A DNA stretch of 64,000 bases from Bemisia tabaci (GCF_918797505.1 NC_092801.1:36138517-36202516); one strand, 5' to 3'; shown: positions 45,758 to 57,380, numbered from the stretch's first letter. Translations and numbers: made by a program. The notes: generated by a model from the sequence alone, not told the origin.

Positions 45758-45839
45758 ATTTTTTATGATTTTTTTTTTCAATAAAGGCCCCTGCAAAGAT
45801 GGCTGGTTTTCTTTTCACCTCTGCGCAATCACAAGTATT

Positions 45840-46092
45840 CTGCCGTGCTAAGGAAAAACGCCGTATGAACATTCGCGAGTTGTCAAATTGCCTCGGATAA
45901 AACATGTATTTTTAAAGAAAATTATTCGTATTTTTCCTTGAAATTTTTAGACATTTTAGATGAAATTGCGAACAAAATTGTCTGAAAAAATTGAGGAAAA
46001 ATATTCAAAATTATCCTAGTAAATTAGGTTTCTGTTGAGGGAAATATGACAACGTCTGAAGGCTCATACGGCGTTCTTCCTTAGCACGGCAG
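45840..46092. mobile_element. CTGCCG-253 MITE, complete, TSD TATT
   Basis: 253 bp with canonical ends and TATT at 45836-45839 and 46093-46096. Confidence 0.95.
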
Positions 46093-46096
46093 TATT

Positions 46097-46607
46097 AACG
46101 TTGGATCGGATCGATTCTGAGTTCATCGAACCAAAGCCGTCTTTCCGGCGGCATTTTCCCCTATTTTCAAGCTTAACGTGTGTAAATTCAAACTCGCTCG
46201 TTCGCACGGGCTATTTTTCAGATCATCCAGGAGAGTGTTCCGAGGAATTTTGTTTCGGACCAGCCACATTTGCCTCGCGGCATTCCTCCCCGACAAAAAA
46301 ACGTGATACCGAACGAACCGATTGACATGTGCATCACGCTCCGCGCGCCCTCTGGCGGTGAGGTTCTCGACCGAGAGACGTGGAATCGCGCTGCCAGCGT
46401 TGACAGGACACCGCACCTTTGATCCGGAACACCCTAATTTATATGCTCCTCGCTTTTTCATCACATCCAACCCAATCGAGGCCTGCACTTGCTTATACAT
46501 CGACCGACACACTCCCGCCAAACCTGAGCGATGGGCGATTTTGTTGAACTTTCCTGTTGTAGAGCATCTTCACAGGGAGAATACACTGCCAAGGGTTGGT
46601 GAACACA
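46097..46607. other. Unique stretch
   Basis: The minus-strand frame at 46123-46521 (132 codons) has no recognisable domain. Not called. Confidence 0.45.
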
Positions 46608-47278
46608 TTGGCGGATTCAGCAAATGGAGATGATGTCTGTGTGAGGAATTTGCGATTTGACCATCGATTCTAATGTAAAAGTTCGCGAGAAACACGATGG
46701 TGCCACTGGTTTCCTCTGAAATCAACATCAAAGCTCAAAAAAAAGCTCTCAGGTTGAGGCCAAAATGGAGGGGATATCCCACGCTATCCTGAGAGTCCAC
46801 CTCTACATCAAAACAAGCTCTCCATGCAAAGATAGGGAGCAAATACATTAGCAGGGTTGCCGTGTTTTCAGTTAAGGAGTCCCCAAAGAAAGTGGTAGCG
46901 TTGTCAATGTATTTGCTCCCTATCTTTGCATGGAGAGTTAGTCTTGGTGCAGAGGTGGACTCTCAGGATAGCGTGGGATGTCTCCTCCATTTTGACCTCA
47001 ACTTTGAGCGCGTTTTTTGAGCTTGGGAATTGATTTCAGAGAAAACCTGTTACATTATCGTGTTTCTCGCGAGTTTTTACATAAAAATCAATGGTCAAAT
47101 CGCAAATCCCTCACACATGCAACATCTCCATTGGTAACATCGTTTTTTCTCCATTTAAACCCATGGAAATGTATCGATTTTTGGAGGGACTAGGTGCTAC
47201 GAAAAAGATCGATTATTTAGTATGGGAAAAATGGATTTAAATGGAGGAAATCCGGTGTTGTCAAAATGCTGGATCCGC
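46608..47278. mobile_element. GGCGGATTC hAT-like MITE split by a foldback
   Basis: Left stub TTGGCGGATTCAGCAAA (46608-46624) and right part 47133-47278, ending AATGCTGGATCCG, reconstitute an element like 25757-25913 once 46623-47132 is removed. Confidence 0.75.
46623..47132. mobile_element. TGGAGA-510 foldback, nested
   Basis: 510 bp, ends AATGGAGATGATGTCTGTGT and CACACATGCAACATCTCCATT. The arms match 12486-12994 throughout, including the central ATGTATTTGCTCCCTATCTT pair. The target duplication is not resolvable because the element's own end bases match the flank. Confidence 0.9.
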
Positions 47279-47419
47279 TTCGTCATACTGAAACGGTAAG
47301 GGAAAACGGCGTATTAATTGCCCTTTGCACACGTTGCAAGTTTTAAGTTAAAAGTGGGGGTCATCAGTGCATCACTCATCGATAATCGTGTTTGAGGGGC
47401 CCACGCAAATGTTCCTGCT

Positions 47420-47502
47420 TGGACGGATCTTATTATTTTAGCTGATCTACACGGGAATCGAGCATTGAAACAGGATTCTGTGACCAGCTCAACCGACCCA
47501 TT
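47420..47502. mobile_element. GGGTC-440 half copy
   Basis: Right terminal part with TAGCTGATCTACACGGGAAT and CTGTGACCAGCTCAACCGAC, ending CCCATT. Confidence 0.7.
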
Positions 47503-47934
47503 AAGAACCGTGCATGTATGCCTTCTTTCCTCTTTTGAGAAAGCTATTAATTGTAAATAAATTCCAGATAACGCGACAACATTGATTCCGCGGAATCAGC
47601 TTGTCCGCAGGATAAAAGTTCCGGACTGTCCAGCACCTCAGCAGCGGTGATGGTTAAATCGTGAGGATTTCGGCCGTCAAAAGTTGAGGGAAAAAGTTCG
47701 GGGACATCCAACACCCGTTAGAGTGCCGACTCGAAAACTTGCGGGATAATTTGTTCCACGGACACCGCGCGACATTGATATCATCGTGGCATTGTTGCCA
47801 GATTGTGCTGAGAATCCAACACATTTCCCCATTCAACTGAGCGTAAAATATCAATGGTTTGTCGCGCAATCTGGCAACTTTGATCGTGAGCGCGTCGCCT
47901 TGGGAAAAAACGGAATAAACTAGCGGAACGGCTA
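47503..47934. other. Unique stretch
   Basis: Nothing recognised. Confidence 0.45.
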
Positions 47935-48186
47935 GACGTGATATGAAAGAACGCCGTATGGGCACTCGAAAGTTGCCAAATTTTCCCGGATAAAAAATGA
48001 AATTTTGAGGAAAGTTAGGCATATTTTTCCTAGAAATTTGCAGATATTTTAGGTTAAATTGCCAACAAAATCGTTCGGAAAATTGGAGGAAAAATATTCG
48101 CAATTTCCCAGGTAAATTCGTTTTTTATTGAGGGAAAAATGGCAACAGCTGAAGGTTCGTAAGGCGTTCTTCCTTATCATAGTGGA
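47935..48186. mobile_element. CTGCCG-253 MITE, ends decayed
   Basis: GAAAGAACGCCGTATGGGCA on the left, AAGGCGTTCTTCCTTATCAT on the right. The outermost CTGCC/GGCAG bases are lost. Confidence 0.75.
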
Positions 48187-48518
48187 GCAAGATGTGACTG
48201 CTCCGGTAGTTTTTACGACAGCGTGTATCTTTCGCTGACGGCAGGGTTTTCAACAGATTAATTATTACCACCAATTTTGTACCGGGTAAAGTTTTGCGCG
48301 AAAGATACAACACGAAAATATTCTCTGGCAGAAGGTCTTTTTACGAATTTGGATTGCCGATTCGCACCAAGATGATGACCACCAAAATAAAATCGGCCAA
48401 TTGAAAGGACCACATGGACAAGGTATGCATTCTGATAAATGGGTTATAGAACATTTCAACAACAATTTTTTGTCCGTGCGTCTGTTTTTTCCAACCATGC
48501 TGAAAGCATAATGTGTTT

Positions 48519-49030
48519 GTAACTATTAAGGTGGTTCCGTGTCAATTTAATGATTTCCAAAGCACTTAAATATTTTCTTTTATATTTTGTGCTGTTAATG
48601 TGCTGCAACACAGTGTACGCTCAACCAAATGCTCAAAATTGGACAAACTTGACCCTAAAAGATCGATGTACAAATGGGCTAAAACCAAAGATCGCATGTT
48701 TCATGGTTTATTTTCCTTTTTTATTCATTTTTGTATACTTTCTTTCAACTCAACTAGGGCTCATTGGGATTAATATCGATGCCGTCGCTTTGAAAAGGTT
48801 TTAAAAAATATTTGCCAGGTTTTAAAAATGTTAATCGAATGAAGTTTTTTATTTAAAAAAGGAAAAAAAAGAAGAAAAAAAGAAAAAAGAAAGGTTTATT
48901 AAAGGTTTATATTATATTGAAAATTTTGAGGATAGAAATAAAACCAACATTCACTAATGACAATTTGAAAAGATGAATCAAAAGAAGAAAGTAACATTTC
49001 ATTTAAAAAATGAATCACCGTAACAACACC
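48519..49030 (+). repeat. Dispersed repeat containing an 84-codon frame
   Basis: Homologous to 58020-58500 in inverse orientation over about 480-500 bp (ATGATTTCCAAAGCACTT, AAGATCGATGTA, AATATCGATGCC, AAAGTAACATTTCATTTA). The frame at 48550-48804 begins with a hydrophobic, signal-peptide-like stretch, but the paralogue has stops in that frame. A conserved protein is therefore not supported. Either a dead duplicated gene piece or a non-coding repeat. Confidence 0.7.
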
Positions 49031-49139
49031 CTCGGACCAAGTCACTGTTGCTTATATTACAAGTGAAAGTAAGCCACTAGACAAAACAGGTGCGTAGACA
49101 AAAAATCATTGATGCAATGTCCTGAAAATTACTGCAATG

Positions 49140-49271
49140 GACCAATAAACTAGGAACGAATTCAAGCATTCTGATACATGTTTCTTAACCAGAATTTCAC
49201 GTAAAACACGATTCTTGCATTGAAAATTGCTGGAACCTAATCCTAGCAAAGATAATAACGTTTTTATTTTA

Positions 49272-49318
<47 letters not shown>

Positions 49319-50405
49319 TGATGAGGGGAAAAATTCGCTACAGTGCCCCCATCATGAGGGTCGCCAAGACGCCCCTCATGAAAAGGGCCCACCGAATACC
49401 GGGACGGCAACGACCATCAGCTGGTGAAGAGCCGCCGAAGCGACCCCTAACCGACCCGACCGCTGTGAGATGGGAAGACCCGGTTATGTGGGGGTGAAGC
49501 ACGCCGCTGTGTTCCGTACCCACTAAACGACCCCTCCAGGCCACACCCCGTGCAAGTGTGTCCCATCGGACGCTCTATCCTCCCGTCGGACGTCCCTAAG
49601 GCACTCTTCGAACGGCAGTCCCCGACCCCGGCCCCGGTTTAGCCGGCGCCCCTCAAGCCCCCCCACTTAAAGGGAGGGTCCCCCCATCCCCCGGGACCGA
49701 TCTGCCGAAGCCATCATTGTACCCGGAGTCAAGGGCGTAGGAGGAGAGCCTAGGCCCAGCTTGCGCCAAACCCTGCGACAACCCCACGGCAGGGCTCTGG
49801 AGCCGAGAACTGGAGGGCAGGGAGGGCAGACCAGCTACGTCTCGCTCAGCCCTCGAGGCACCCGATCTTATGCGGCCCCAGAAGGGGGCAGCCTACACAT
49901 GACTCAGCTCCGCGGGTGCGTCGAACCCGATATCCCCAATTGGATAGCTTGCGGTAGTTTTACGTGCGGTAGTTTTGCGGTTATTTTACATTGGTAACAG
50001 AAATCTGAATTGCCCGCTCACATGAAACTCAAAGCTCTACGCGAGTCAAATCGCGCACTACAACGGGTTTGGCAGGCTTTTCAATCTAACATCGATCATT
50101 TCCCACCCTCTCTTGTTCAAAAAGTAAGCAGTTTGCTATGGCTGCGTCAAAGTGTCAAGAATGAGATTGCCATATTCTTATGTGTCAGAGACTGTCATGG
50201 TAACGTTTAGCTCGCAATGTGACTCACGTAGAGCATTGAGTTTTCATGAGCGGGAGGTTTGAATTCACGCATCAAGAAACTTTAAATATCTTCGTTGGGA
50301 GTTGATTTCAGTGATTTTCATTGCGCGCATCGTTTTTTACGTGAAATTTTGGTTCAGAAACATGTATCGGAATGCTTAAATTCGTGCCTTGTCTAGTCGT
50401 CCATT
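49140..50405. mobile_element. ACAAGGTAC foldback interrupted by a LINE insertion
   Basis: Left TTCAAGCATTCTGATACATG (49160), right CATGTATCGGAATGCTTAAA (about 50363) and subterminal AATTTCACGTAAAACACG with its complement. The sister at 44655 shows the uninterrupted order TTTTTATTTCACATTGGTTA across the insertion site. Confidence 0.82.
49274..49980 (-). mobile_element. 5'-truncated LINE 3' end with long poly(A), 10-bp TSD
   Basis: The insert begins (plus strand) with about 42 T near 49276-49317, that is a poly(A) tail on the minus strand, followed by GC-rich sequence unlike the surroundings. It is flanked by identical TTATTTTACA at 49264-49273 and 49981-49990, as left by target-primed reverse transcription. 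No reverse-transcriptase motif remains. I read it as the 3' UTR of a non-LTR element; its clade (R1-like is a guess) cannot be settled. The 5' junction carries GCGGTAGTTTTACGTGCGGT-type short repeats echoing the target. Confidence 0.88.
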
Positions 50406-50699
50406 TACTCCTCAAGATATGCAATGTTTCTTGATGCGTGATTGCAACCTCCCGTTCATGGAAAAAATTTTACCATAGGCAAATCGCGCAATAAACGTTC
50501 CATTAGTAGTCTCTGTGGGATGAAAATATATCAACGGCAATGTCCGTGCTTCGGGTCAGCTGCTGCACGTTGCTACCCCTTGGAACAACCAGAGGCGGGA
50601 CAAGAACATTCCTCAATTGAGAAGCCTGCCGAAACTGTAGTGTGAAATTGTGAGAATTCAAAAATTCTTGCGACAAAATAACTAAACAAGTTGATAACT
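50406..50699. other. Unique stretch with foldback remnants
   Basis: Nothing coding; GCAACCTCCCGTTCATG near 50442 echoes the ACAAGGTAC interior. Confidence 0.45.
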
Positions 50700-51430
50700 T
50701 AGTTAGGTTTCAATTTCAGTCATTTTTGCCGCGCGATTCGTCTTCTACGTGAGATTTTGGTTCAAAAACTTGCATCAGAATGCTTACATTCTTACCTTGT
50801 CTGCTGGTCTATTGGAAATCCTAAATTCGCCTTCAATTAGCCGTCTATGCAACATAACCTTCGTGACGCACGTAAAGTGGTATCACAATTTCACATTTAG
50901 ATTACAGAGTGTGTTGAAGGCGCACCTTTTATCCTATCTTGGTGCTTTTTTAGTGCTAATAACCAAAAACTTACAAAATTTTAGAGTCTTCGATCGGGCT
51001 ACCATTATGAAAAATGTATTGAGAACATAATTTTGCACTCTACGAAAATATGTTTTTCGTCTGTAAGCCTTATTTAAAAAAAAGGGCTCAAACGCTTGGT
51101 TGAGCGCGTGGTTTTCAAGTTTTGTTGTTTTAGTCAACATATTCTTCGACACTATAAATTATGAACGTTAATGATTGCTTATGAGAGTTTTTTATAATCT
51201 CTTTTTTTATCTTTCCCTTCTATTTCTCCGTCTCTTTACAAAAATCATCATCCCTAAACTGAAATCCAAGAGACAAATGTGATGGAAATTCGAAACCTAA
51301 GATTCTCCTTCTATCAGCGGATTATGTGTAATGACCGTCGTGACTCACGTATAGTGGTATCACAATTTCTCATTAAGGTTACACGCTGTGTTAATGGAGT
51401 TCCTCTTTATGGCTCTTTTCTGAGGCCTTT
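50700..51430. mobile_element. Half copies of the 18870-19705 foldback
   Basis: 50720-50945 and 51275-51430 each carry the right arm: CGCCTTCAATTAGCCG or a diverged form, GTGACGCACGTAAAGTGGTA and CTCACGTATAGTGGTATCAC. Left arms are absent. Confidence 0.7.
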
Positions 51431-54308
51431 TAGTGCTGAAGGAAGGAAATAAGATTGCTAGGCAGATTGTGCGTTACGGGTTGTGTATTAGATATTTCTA
51501 CAGTTCTCAAAGTATATTCGTACAATTTCCTTAACAAGGCATCTACTTAATTATGATTGTATCCTTTTTTGAGCCATATACGCATTCTTCCGTGATAGCG
51601 AAGAAAGCAGCAAGAGTCAAATTTTCGAAATCGAGTTTCGAGTAAATTCGTCTAATCTGTTTTAGATGAAATCACTGAAATAACTAAAACCGCAAAATTC
51701 ATCTTAATTGTGAAAGAACGAGACACATGAGAAAGCCGTAAGTGCCTAAAAAATGATGAAGTTTCAGGCAAGACAGCAGTAAGTGACATTATTCCTCCAG
51801 TGAGCTAATGAAAACAGTGCTGTACAGTAAAGTACCGCCATCTTCTGCCAATTTCTATTCTGAAAATGTGTTTGCTGTTGTCCAAGACGCCACCACGAAA
51901 GCATGCTGAATATAGCACTTACGTCTGTCTTACCTAAAAATAGCCTAACATGAAAAAGAAAAATACCCTCTTCATTTAATTGAAATAAAATCGATCAATT
52001 TTTATTCGTCCAAACGAATTCTCAGAGTCTCTTGCATGATTAGTAGCAATTTGACAAAGAACGGAGGCTTCTTCCAATAAAATTTTCCGGTCACAAGTTC
52101 CTGAGCCCGTTTTCTCAAAACTTCATTTTTGCACTTACTGCTCTCTTCGCTATCACGGCAGCATTGGACAACGCTGGAAACAACCTCGGGAACTTACTCG
52201 GGTGTATTTATAAGTTCAAAGTCTAGGGTCGGGTCATCATTGGACTCCTTGATCCCGCTAACGTGTCGGCCACTGTAGCAGTGCTTGTCGGGGGTCTATT
52301 TCAACAAGCTACAGGTTGCATCCCACCCTCAGTTGCATATTCACCCTCGTTTTCACTTTGCTCATTGGCTTATGATTCGCCCAACGCCAATAACCGCAGT
52401 CTTGTTAATGAACTCAACATTAAATTAACAACCCCCATCGGCCACCCTCCCTTTTGGTATTATAGATGAGGAGTTTTGTGCAACAAGTAAATGTCAGTGA
52501 TGTTTCCTGCATATTGGCGATGAGACTACAAAATCATGTAGATCGGTATACATATAACGTTGCAGATTTTTTGTTATGTTTGAGTTGATAGATAATTGGA
52601 CGTGTTTAAATCAAAAGGAACTATGTCTATAGCAGGATAATGGACCACATTTCGCAATACGGAACTAAAGCTTCTAACTAATTCCAGGAACAACATATAA
52701 GCCATTCAAATATTTTTATAGAGGGAATTTTTATGAATGAGTCAAAAGTTGTAGTTCCTTATTGCTAAAAGTGGTCCAAATAGTCAAATCAGGCATTTTG
52801 AAGTGTCAAGTCGAATAATTTTACGTGGAATGGAATGGAATAAAATAAGACTTCGCTTCCCGTAGAAAAGCATTCACTATGAAACTTGGTAATATCCAGG
52901 GGTGATTGTAATGATTTTCAGCTCTTAAAGGAATATTCATCTCAAAATATGCAGGATATTATAAAATGCAGAATTTTCACTATTTTGACGGTTAAAACTT
53001 GAAGGAGGAGTTGTAGAGTAACATTCAACGTTCGTAGATTTGATTCATTCTTTCTTTCAATATATTCAAAACTCCTCAATTGACTCTCTATGAAAAACGC
53101 ACTAAACATCGTAGACTGTCAACATTTATCTATTTTCTAGACATTTGATAAAATGCCTGTTTTGACTATTTGCCAACGACACACTTAATGTAACCTGGGA
53201 ACTGTGACCCATTAAAATACATGCATTGCAGAGCCAATATCAAAATGAAGATACTTTTTTTTCATTAAATACGTTCATTCTGATCATAGTTATTGGAATT
53301 TCCTACTTTACTTTGTTAATTTTATATTTACATAACTTACAAGATACATATAGAGTGTGACGGTATGAGGCAACTGTGCTTTAACTTGAATAGAAAGTGA
53401 GATGACTGTACCATAAATTTAAAGAAATTAAAATAAATACAAGAAACAGTGTTATTAAATGTTGTATACTTTAATGCATTAAGGGATTAGAGCTTCCGGA
53501 TTTTGGCCAGAAGTATTAGTTTTAGTAACAAGTAAAATAAAATTAAGAGCTGCAGGGTTCGTTCAGTGTTGAATTTCTAGAACATCAAACCATTTAATGA
53601 ACTTCTGAAAGTTTACGACGAGCATTACTCATTAACATGACCCTCTCCTTTCACTTTCAAATTCTCTGAAAAGCGTTGTAAATGGAAAGGGCTTAGAGGG
53701 TTCACAGATTTGCATAAAAGCTCGGCATAGTTGCCAGTGGCTTATACAGTCAATTATCAGTGTAATTATTTTTACATCGATCCCATGAACATGTGTATGA
53801 AACTATTTTAAAAGCTTTATGAAGTGATTGAAAAATGACTTTAAACTGTGATGCTATTTCATGACTATAACCAAAACATTTAAAATATTTATAAAAAAAG
53901 GTTAAAATATGATTTCAGAGCATATTAAAACCATACACATACTTAACAAATATTTATCAAATTTAACGTTTTAAGGTAGTTTGTGAATATTTTAGTTTTC
54001 CTAGTTTTGGAGAAACGATTCAATGGCCAAAGTGCAAAACCACGTATTTCCACAGCGGTTTTTCAAAATTCCTGCTCCCTTGTCTTTCCGAAAAAAAAAA
54101 CAAGCTAACTTCGTAATAGCTTGAAATCTATACGAATTATCCTGCTGAGAGAGAAGAAAAATCCCTGAAGTTTCCTTGAAATTACGTTCACTAGTTTCCC
54201 AATACTATGAAAAGAAGTCAGCAACATTAAGAATGAATTGAGGTAGATTCGATACGTTCTATTGTTTTTAACATGTTTTAAGACAAGTCTATCAAGTGAC
54301 ATCGCTCA
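51431..54308. other. Longest repeat-poor stretch in the window
   Basis: About 2.9 kb of mostly unique AT-rich sequence. A palindromic block at 52637-52790 (TGGACCACATTTCGCAATA facing TATTGCTAAAAGTGGTCCA) is a distant relative of 43165-43315, and ATTGGACGTGTTT lies near 52597. No exon recognised. Confidence 0.5.
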
Positions 54309-54534
54309 ATTGGATCGCACTGAACAGGAAGGAACCAAGCCGCATCAGCTATAGCCAAATTTAATTCGGCAATTAAATTGTAAACGTGAAAACGGTTATG
54401 CGGGTATTTTTTTTACAAATTTTAGTGATTTTCTGTAGATTACGAAGTAAATTCCTTGAAATTTTCAAATGAAACCGCACAAACGTTCTCTTCTCAAAAA
54501 TTAAATTGCCCTTTTATCTTTGGCAATGGCTGAT

Positions 54535-54898
54535 TAGTGGCGCTCGTAAATGATTGATTATCAATATTTCTAAAATTGAGACTATAGTAAAAGATCGATT
54601 ATTAAGGCGTTCGTTGCAGTGGCGTGGCGTGCTTCGAGATATATCGATATTTCCCCATTTGAAGCTATGTTGAAGAATCGATTATTAAGGTGTTAGGTTA
54701 ATCCTTGATAATCGATCGGGTGCCTCGATAGGCACCCTGATAATCGATCCTTTTCCAAATGTTTAAATGGCAGATCAATCGATATATCGCAAGGCACGCC
54801 ACACCACTGGTTCGTTGGGAAAACCTTATTTATTGATCCTTTTCCATACATTTAAACAACAGATCGATCAATACATCGCAAAGCACGCCACGCCACTG
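54535..54898. mobile_element. CAGTGGCG-164 hAT-like MITE, middle level, TSD TGGCTGAT
   Basis: Left end TAGTGGCGCTCGTAAATG, right end GCACGCCACGCCACTG. TGGCTGAT occurs at 54527-54534 and 54899-54906. It is itself split by 54617-54809. Confidence 0.92.
54617..54809. mobile_element. CAGTGGCG-164 hAT-like MITE, inner level, TSD GTTCGTTG
   Basis: 193 bp from CAGTGGCGTGGCGTGCTTCG to GGCACGCCACACCACTG. GTTCGTTG at 54609-54616 and 54810-54817. Same family as its host, so this is self-insertion. The extra length is a central GGTGCCTCGATAGGCACC palindrome. Confidence 0.94.
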
Positions 54899-54941
54899 TG
54901 GCTGATACGGCTCGGTTCCTTTCTGCTAAACGCGGTCCAAT

Positions 54942-55453
54942 TAGGGCACGTGCCATTTAATACATATTCTCCCAATATCCAGCACAATACGCGACGGAGT
55001 TGGCGTGATCCTTTTTGAGCGATTGGCCATTGTTTTGGTAAGTTGCGCTGGTTTCAATATATCACGCGCTCGATTAATTTGCGCGAGCCCCTGCCGAATA
55101 ATACGAAGCCCTCGTGATATAAGGACATAAGTGCACTTCGCGATGAGCTCCATCATCCATGTAACTCAACGCTTACCCGGGCTCATCTTAAAGAGCAGTT
55201 ACGTGCTTTTGTCAGCCGGGCGACGAGTTCTGCGAATTAATTTCGTTAAATTTTCGCGTGTCCAATCACTCGTGGATAATTTTTGGCGCGGCACCCGGCG
55301 TCCGGTGGAAGTCCGTCAAACGCTAATTGTTAATTCCCCCTGAATTTTAATCGGTAAATTGATTCGAATAACGGTGTTTTAGTCAGCTTGCCTCGGAGTT
55401 TCATTCTCCGGGTGACGTGTTGAATATGAGCCAGTTTTAACATGGGGATTTTC
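54942..55453. other. Unique stretch
   Basis: Moderate GC; no repeat family and no recognised exon. Confidence 0.45.
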
Positions 55454-55985
55454 CAGTGGCGAGGCGTGAATGATCGATTATCGATACGTCTCCATATGCA
55501 GCCAGGGGTGGAAAATTTCATGAAATTTATTCGAATGAAATTTCATGAAATTTTCCGAAATTCTATGAAATATATTGAAACTTCTGGGAATAAATTCAGG
55601 AGGCTAAGAAACGCCTAGAAACAGTGATCTAACTTTTGAAATTTTTTACCCCAAGCCTAAGACATTCGCGCGTTGCAAATGTTTTCGTTCAGTTTAGTGG
55701 TTAGGTTGGGGTCTCTCTCTCTAAACTCCCCTTTTTGCCCCCTCTTTGTGTCTGGCACCTTCAGTAGAGTAGCATAACACCGCAACATCAACAGAAAGAC
55801 CATCTGAAACGCTTTCAGACCTTCAAAGGTTCAATCAATAATTCTAAAAAAAAATTAATAAATTCCAACTTTTATGAAATTTATTCAGCCTTCTGAAATT
55901 TCACTTTCCATCCTTGTATGCAGCTGTGGTAAAGAATCTAATGTGAAGGTGATGGTTGAGAACACCCTTTTATCCAATTGTAACA
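55454..55985. mobile_element. CAGTGGCG-164 hAT-like MITE split by a CAGGG element
   Basis: Begins CAGTGGCGAGGCGTGAATG; resumes after the insertion with TGTGGTAAAGAATC and AACACCC. The right terminus is not recognised, so it is truncated. Confidence 0.75.
55503..55916. mobile_element. CAGGG hAT-like MITE, nested, TSD TATGCAGC
   Basis: 414 bp from CAGGGGTGGAAAATTTC to AATTTCACTTTCCATCCTTG, flanked by identical TATGCAGC (55495-55502, 55917-55924). Rich in TGAAATTT motifs, like 27053-27331. Confidence 0.92.
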
Positions 55986-56120
55986 GGAATGGAAGTAAAT
56001 AGAAGCTAAAAATAAGAATCTATTCGATTGTCAAGAACTAAATTCGCAAGGCCCCTTCATTTTCTTGGATAGGCAATAAGGGTACCCTGTGACTCCTGTG
56101 AGCAAGTTTGTTGCCATCCA

Positions 56121-56585
56121 GGCGCACAGTGGATCAAGTTAGTAAGAGAGTTCGGAAATGGAACTTTTAGTGCACTGGAAAAAAACCACATTGGATCTAG
56201 AGTCCAGACTCTTGAAAACATTGACAAGAAAAAATACTCTTGATTCAATCGGATTTTTGCTTGAATCGAAACAAAATCCGCTTAAAATAAGAAGCTTGGT
56301 TCTTGATTTAAGCTAGATTCTGATTGAATCAAGATTACTTTTTCTTGTTGATGTTTTTAAGAGTATGGACTCGAGATCCAATGTATTTTTTTTCCAGTGT
56401 GCTTTTAACTCCCTTTATACAAAATTTTGAAGTTCTAAAAGAGGCTCCATTGGTTTTCTCGTGAAATTTTCTCCTAGAGGCACCCCTTGAACTTTAAAAT
56501 GTGACGAAATAAACATCAACATTTGTAGTTTTAGTCAAAAAGTTCATGCTCGACCTCTCTAATTGACTTGATCCATAGTGAGGCG
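56121..56585. mobile_element. CACAGTGG element split by a CACTGG-227 element
   Basis: Left end GGCGCACAGTGGATCAAGTT, right end GACTTGATCCATAGTGAGGCG. The nested copy lies at 56173-56399. Confidence 0.78.
56173..56399. mobile_element. CACTGG-227 element, nested, TSD TG
   Basis: 227 bp, CACTGGAAAAAAACCACATT to TATTTTTTTTCCAGTG, TG on each side. Exactly the length of the receptor-intron copy at 37321-37547. Confidence 0.92.
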
Positions 56586-57380
56586 TTGTGGAAGAAACAA
56601 ATGACTCGAGAAAAAAAACCGAATTGTTACTGAAATCAAGAGCACTCTCTGTTATTCGCACTACGTCTTCAAATCTGAAAGCGAAGCGCACACATTTGGA
56701 ATAACCATTTCCTCCACTTTTCAATACGACCACACATTTTCAGCCCTTTTTCGGAATGGAAAGACTTAACAGCTGTGAACGAGACTTCAACGGAGACATT
56801 ATACGGTCACTCGGTGTTGACAAAAGGGCCCAAGCACATTTTGATTTGAGCTCGGAAAAGCATTGAGTTACACAGAACACAGGCTTCATCGTATAGTGTG
56901 GTTACGTTATTTTATCAAAAGGGCGAAGATACGACGGAAGTACGACAAGGTAGGATCTCGAAAGGAAGAGAATACTAAAGGGATCCGTTGAGGAGATAAT
57001 AGCCCCCTGTAATAGGACTGGCAGGGGAAGTCGAGATAAAAATGAACGGGAATGAAAGAAGCTGGGAACGTTGCACGCAAGCTTTTAAAACACAGCCGGC
57101 GGGATATTTTGGCTTTCGAACCTATAGAGCTAGCCTCCCTCTGCACTCGAGAAAGAGGTAAGCCAGGCTTTAAGTAATGTGCCTCTGTAGAAGTGGGCTC
57201 CAATTGGAGCTGTAATCGTGAGTGAAAGTGAGAGATGAGCACGTAATCGGCAGAGAGCATATTGTCACCTAACCGGGGAAAGGAAGCGGTGTTGACATGA
57301 TTGTTTTGAAAAACCTGATTTTTGTGAGAAAATACAGGGCTCTCCTTTTGTTCGGGGAAAAAAAGATTGGACGGCTCATA
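56586..57380. other. Unique stretch
   Basis: The minus frame 56907-57392 (161 codons) is the longest outside the repeats after 6459-7007. It is Ser/Phe/Leu-rich with no motif I recognise, and I do not call it. Confidence 0.45.

Larger units (their letters stand above)
54309..54941. mobile_element. ATTGGA-260 foldback, outer level of a triple nest
   Basis: Outer ends ATTGGATCGCACTGAACAGG and TTCTGCTAAACGCGGTCCAAT. Removing 54535-54906 (one TSD copy included) restores a 261-bp element like 24261-24519, with TTTGGCAATGGCTGAT continuing into ACGGCTCGGTTCC. Confidence 0.9.

Noticed and set aside
46123..46521. 132-codon minus-strand frame
   Set aside because: No recognisable domain or signal; could be chance in moderate-GC sequence.
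49227..49997. Frames in the GC-rich insertion
   Set aside because: They lie in a truncated LINE-like 3' region and its T-tract; no reverse-transcriptase or endonuclease motifs.
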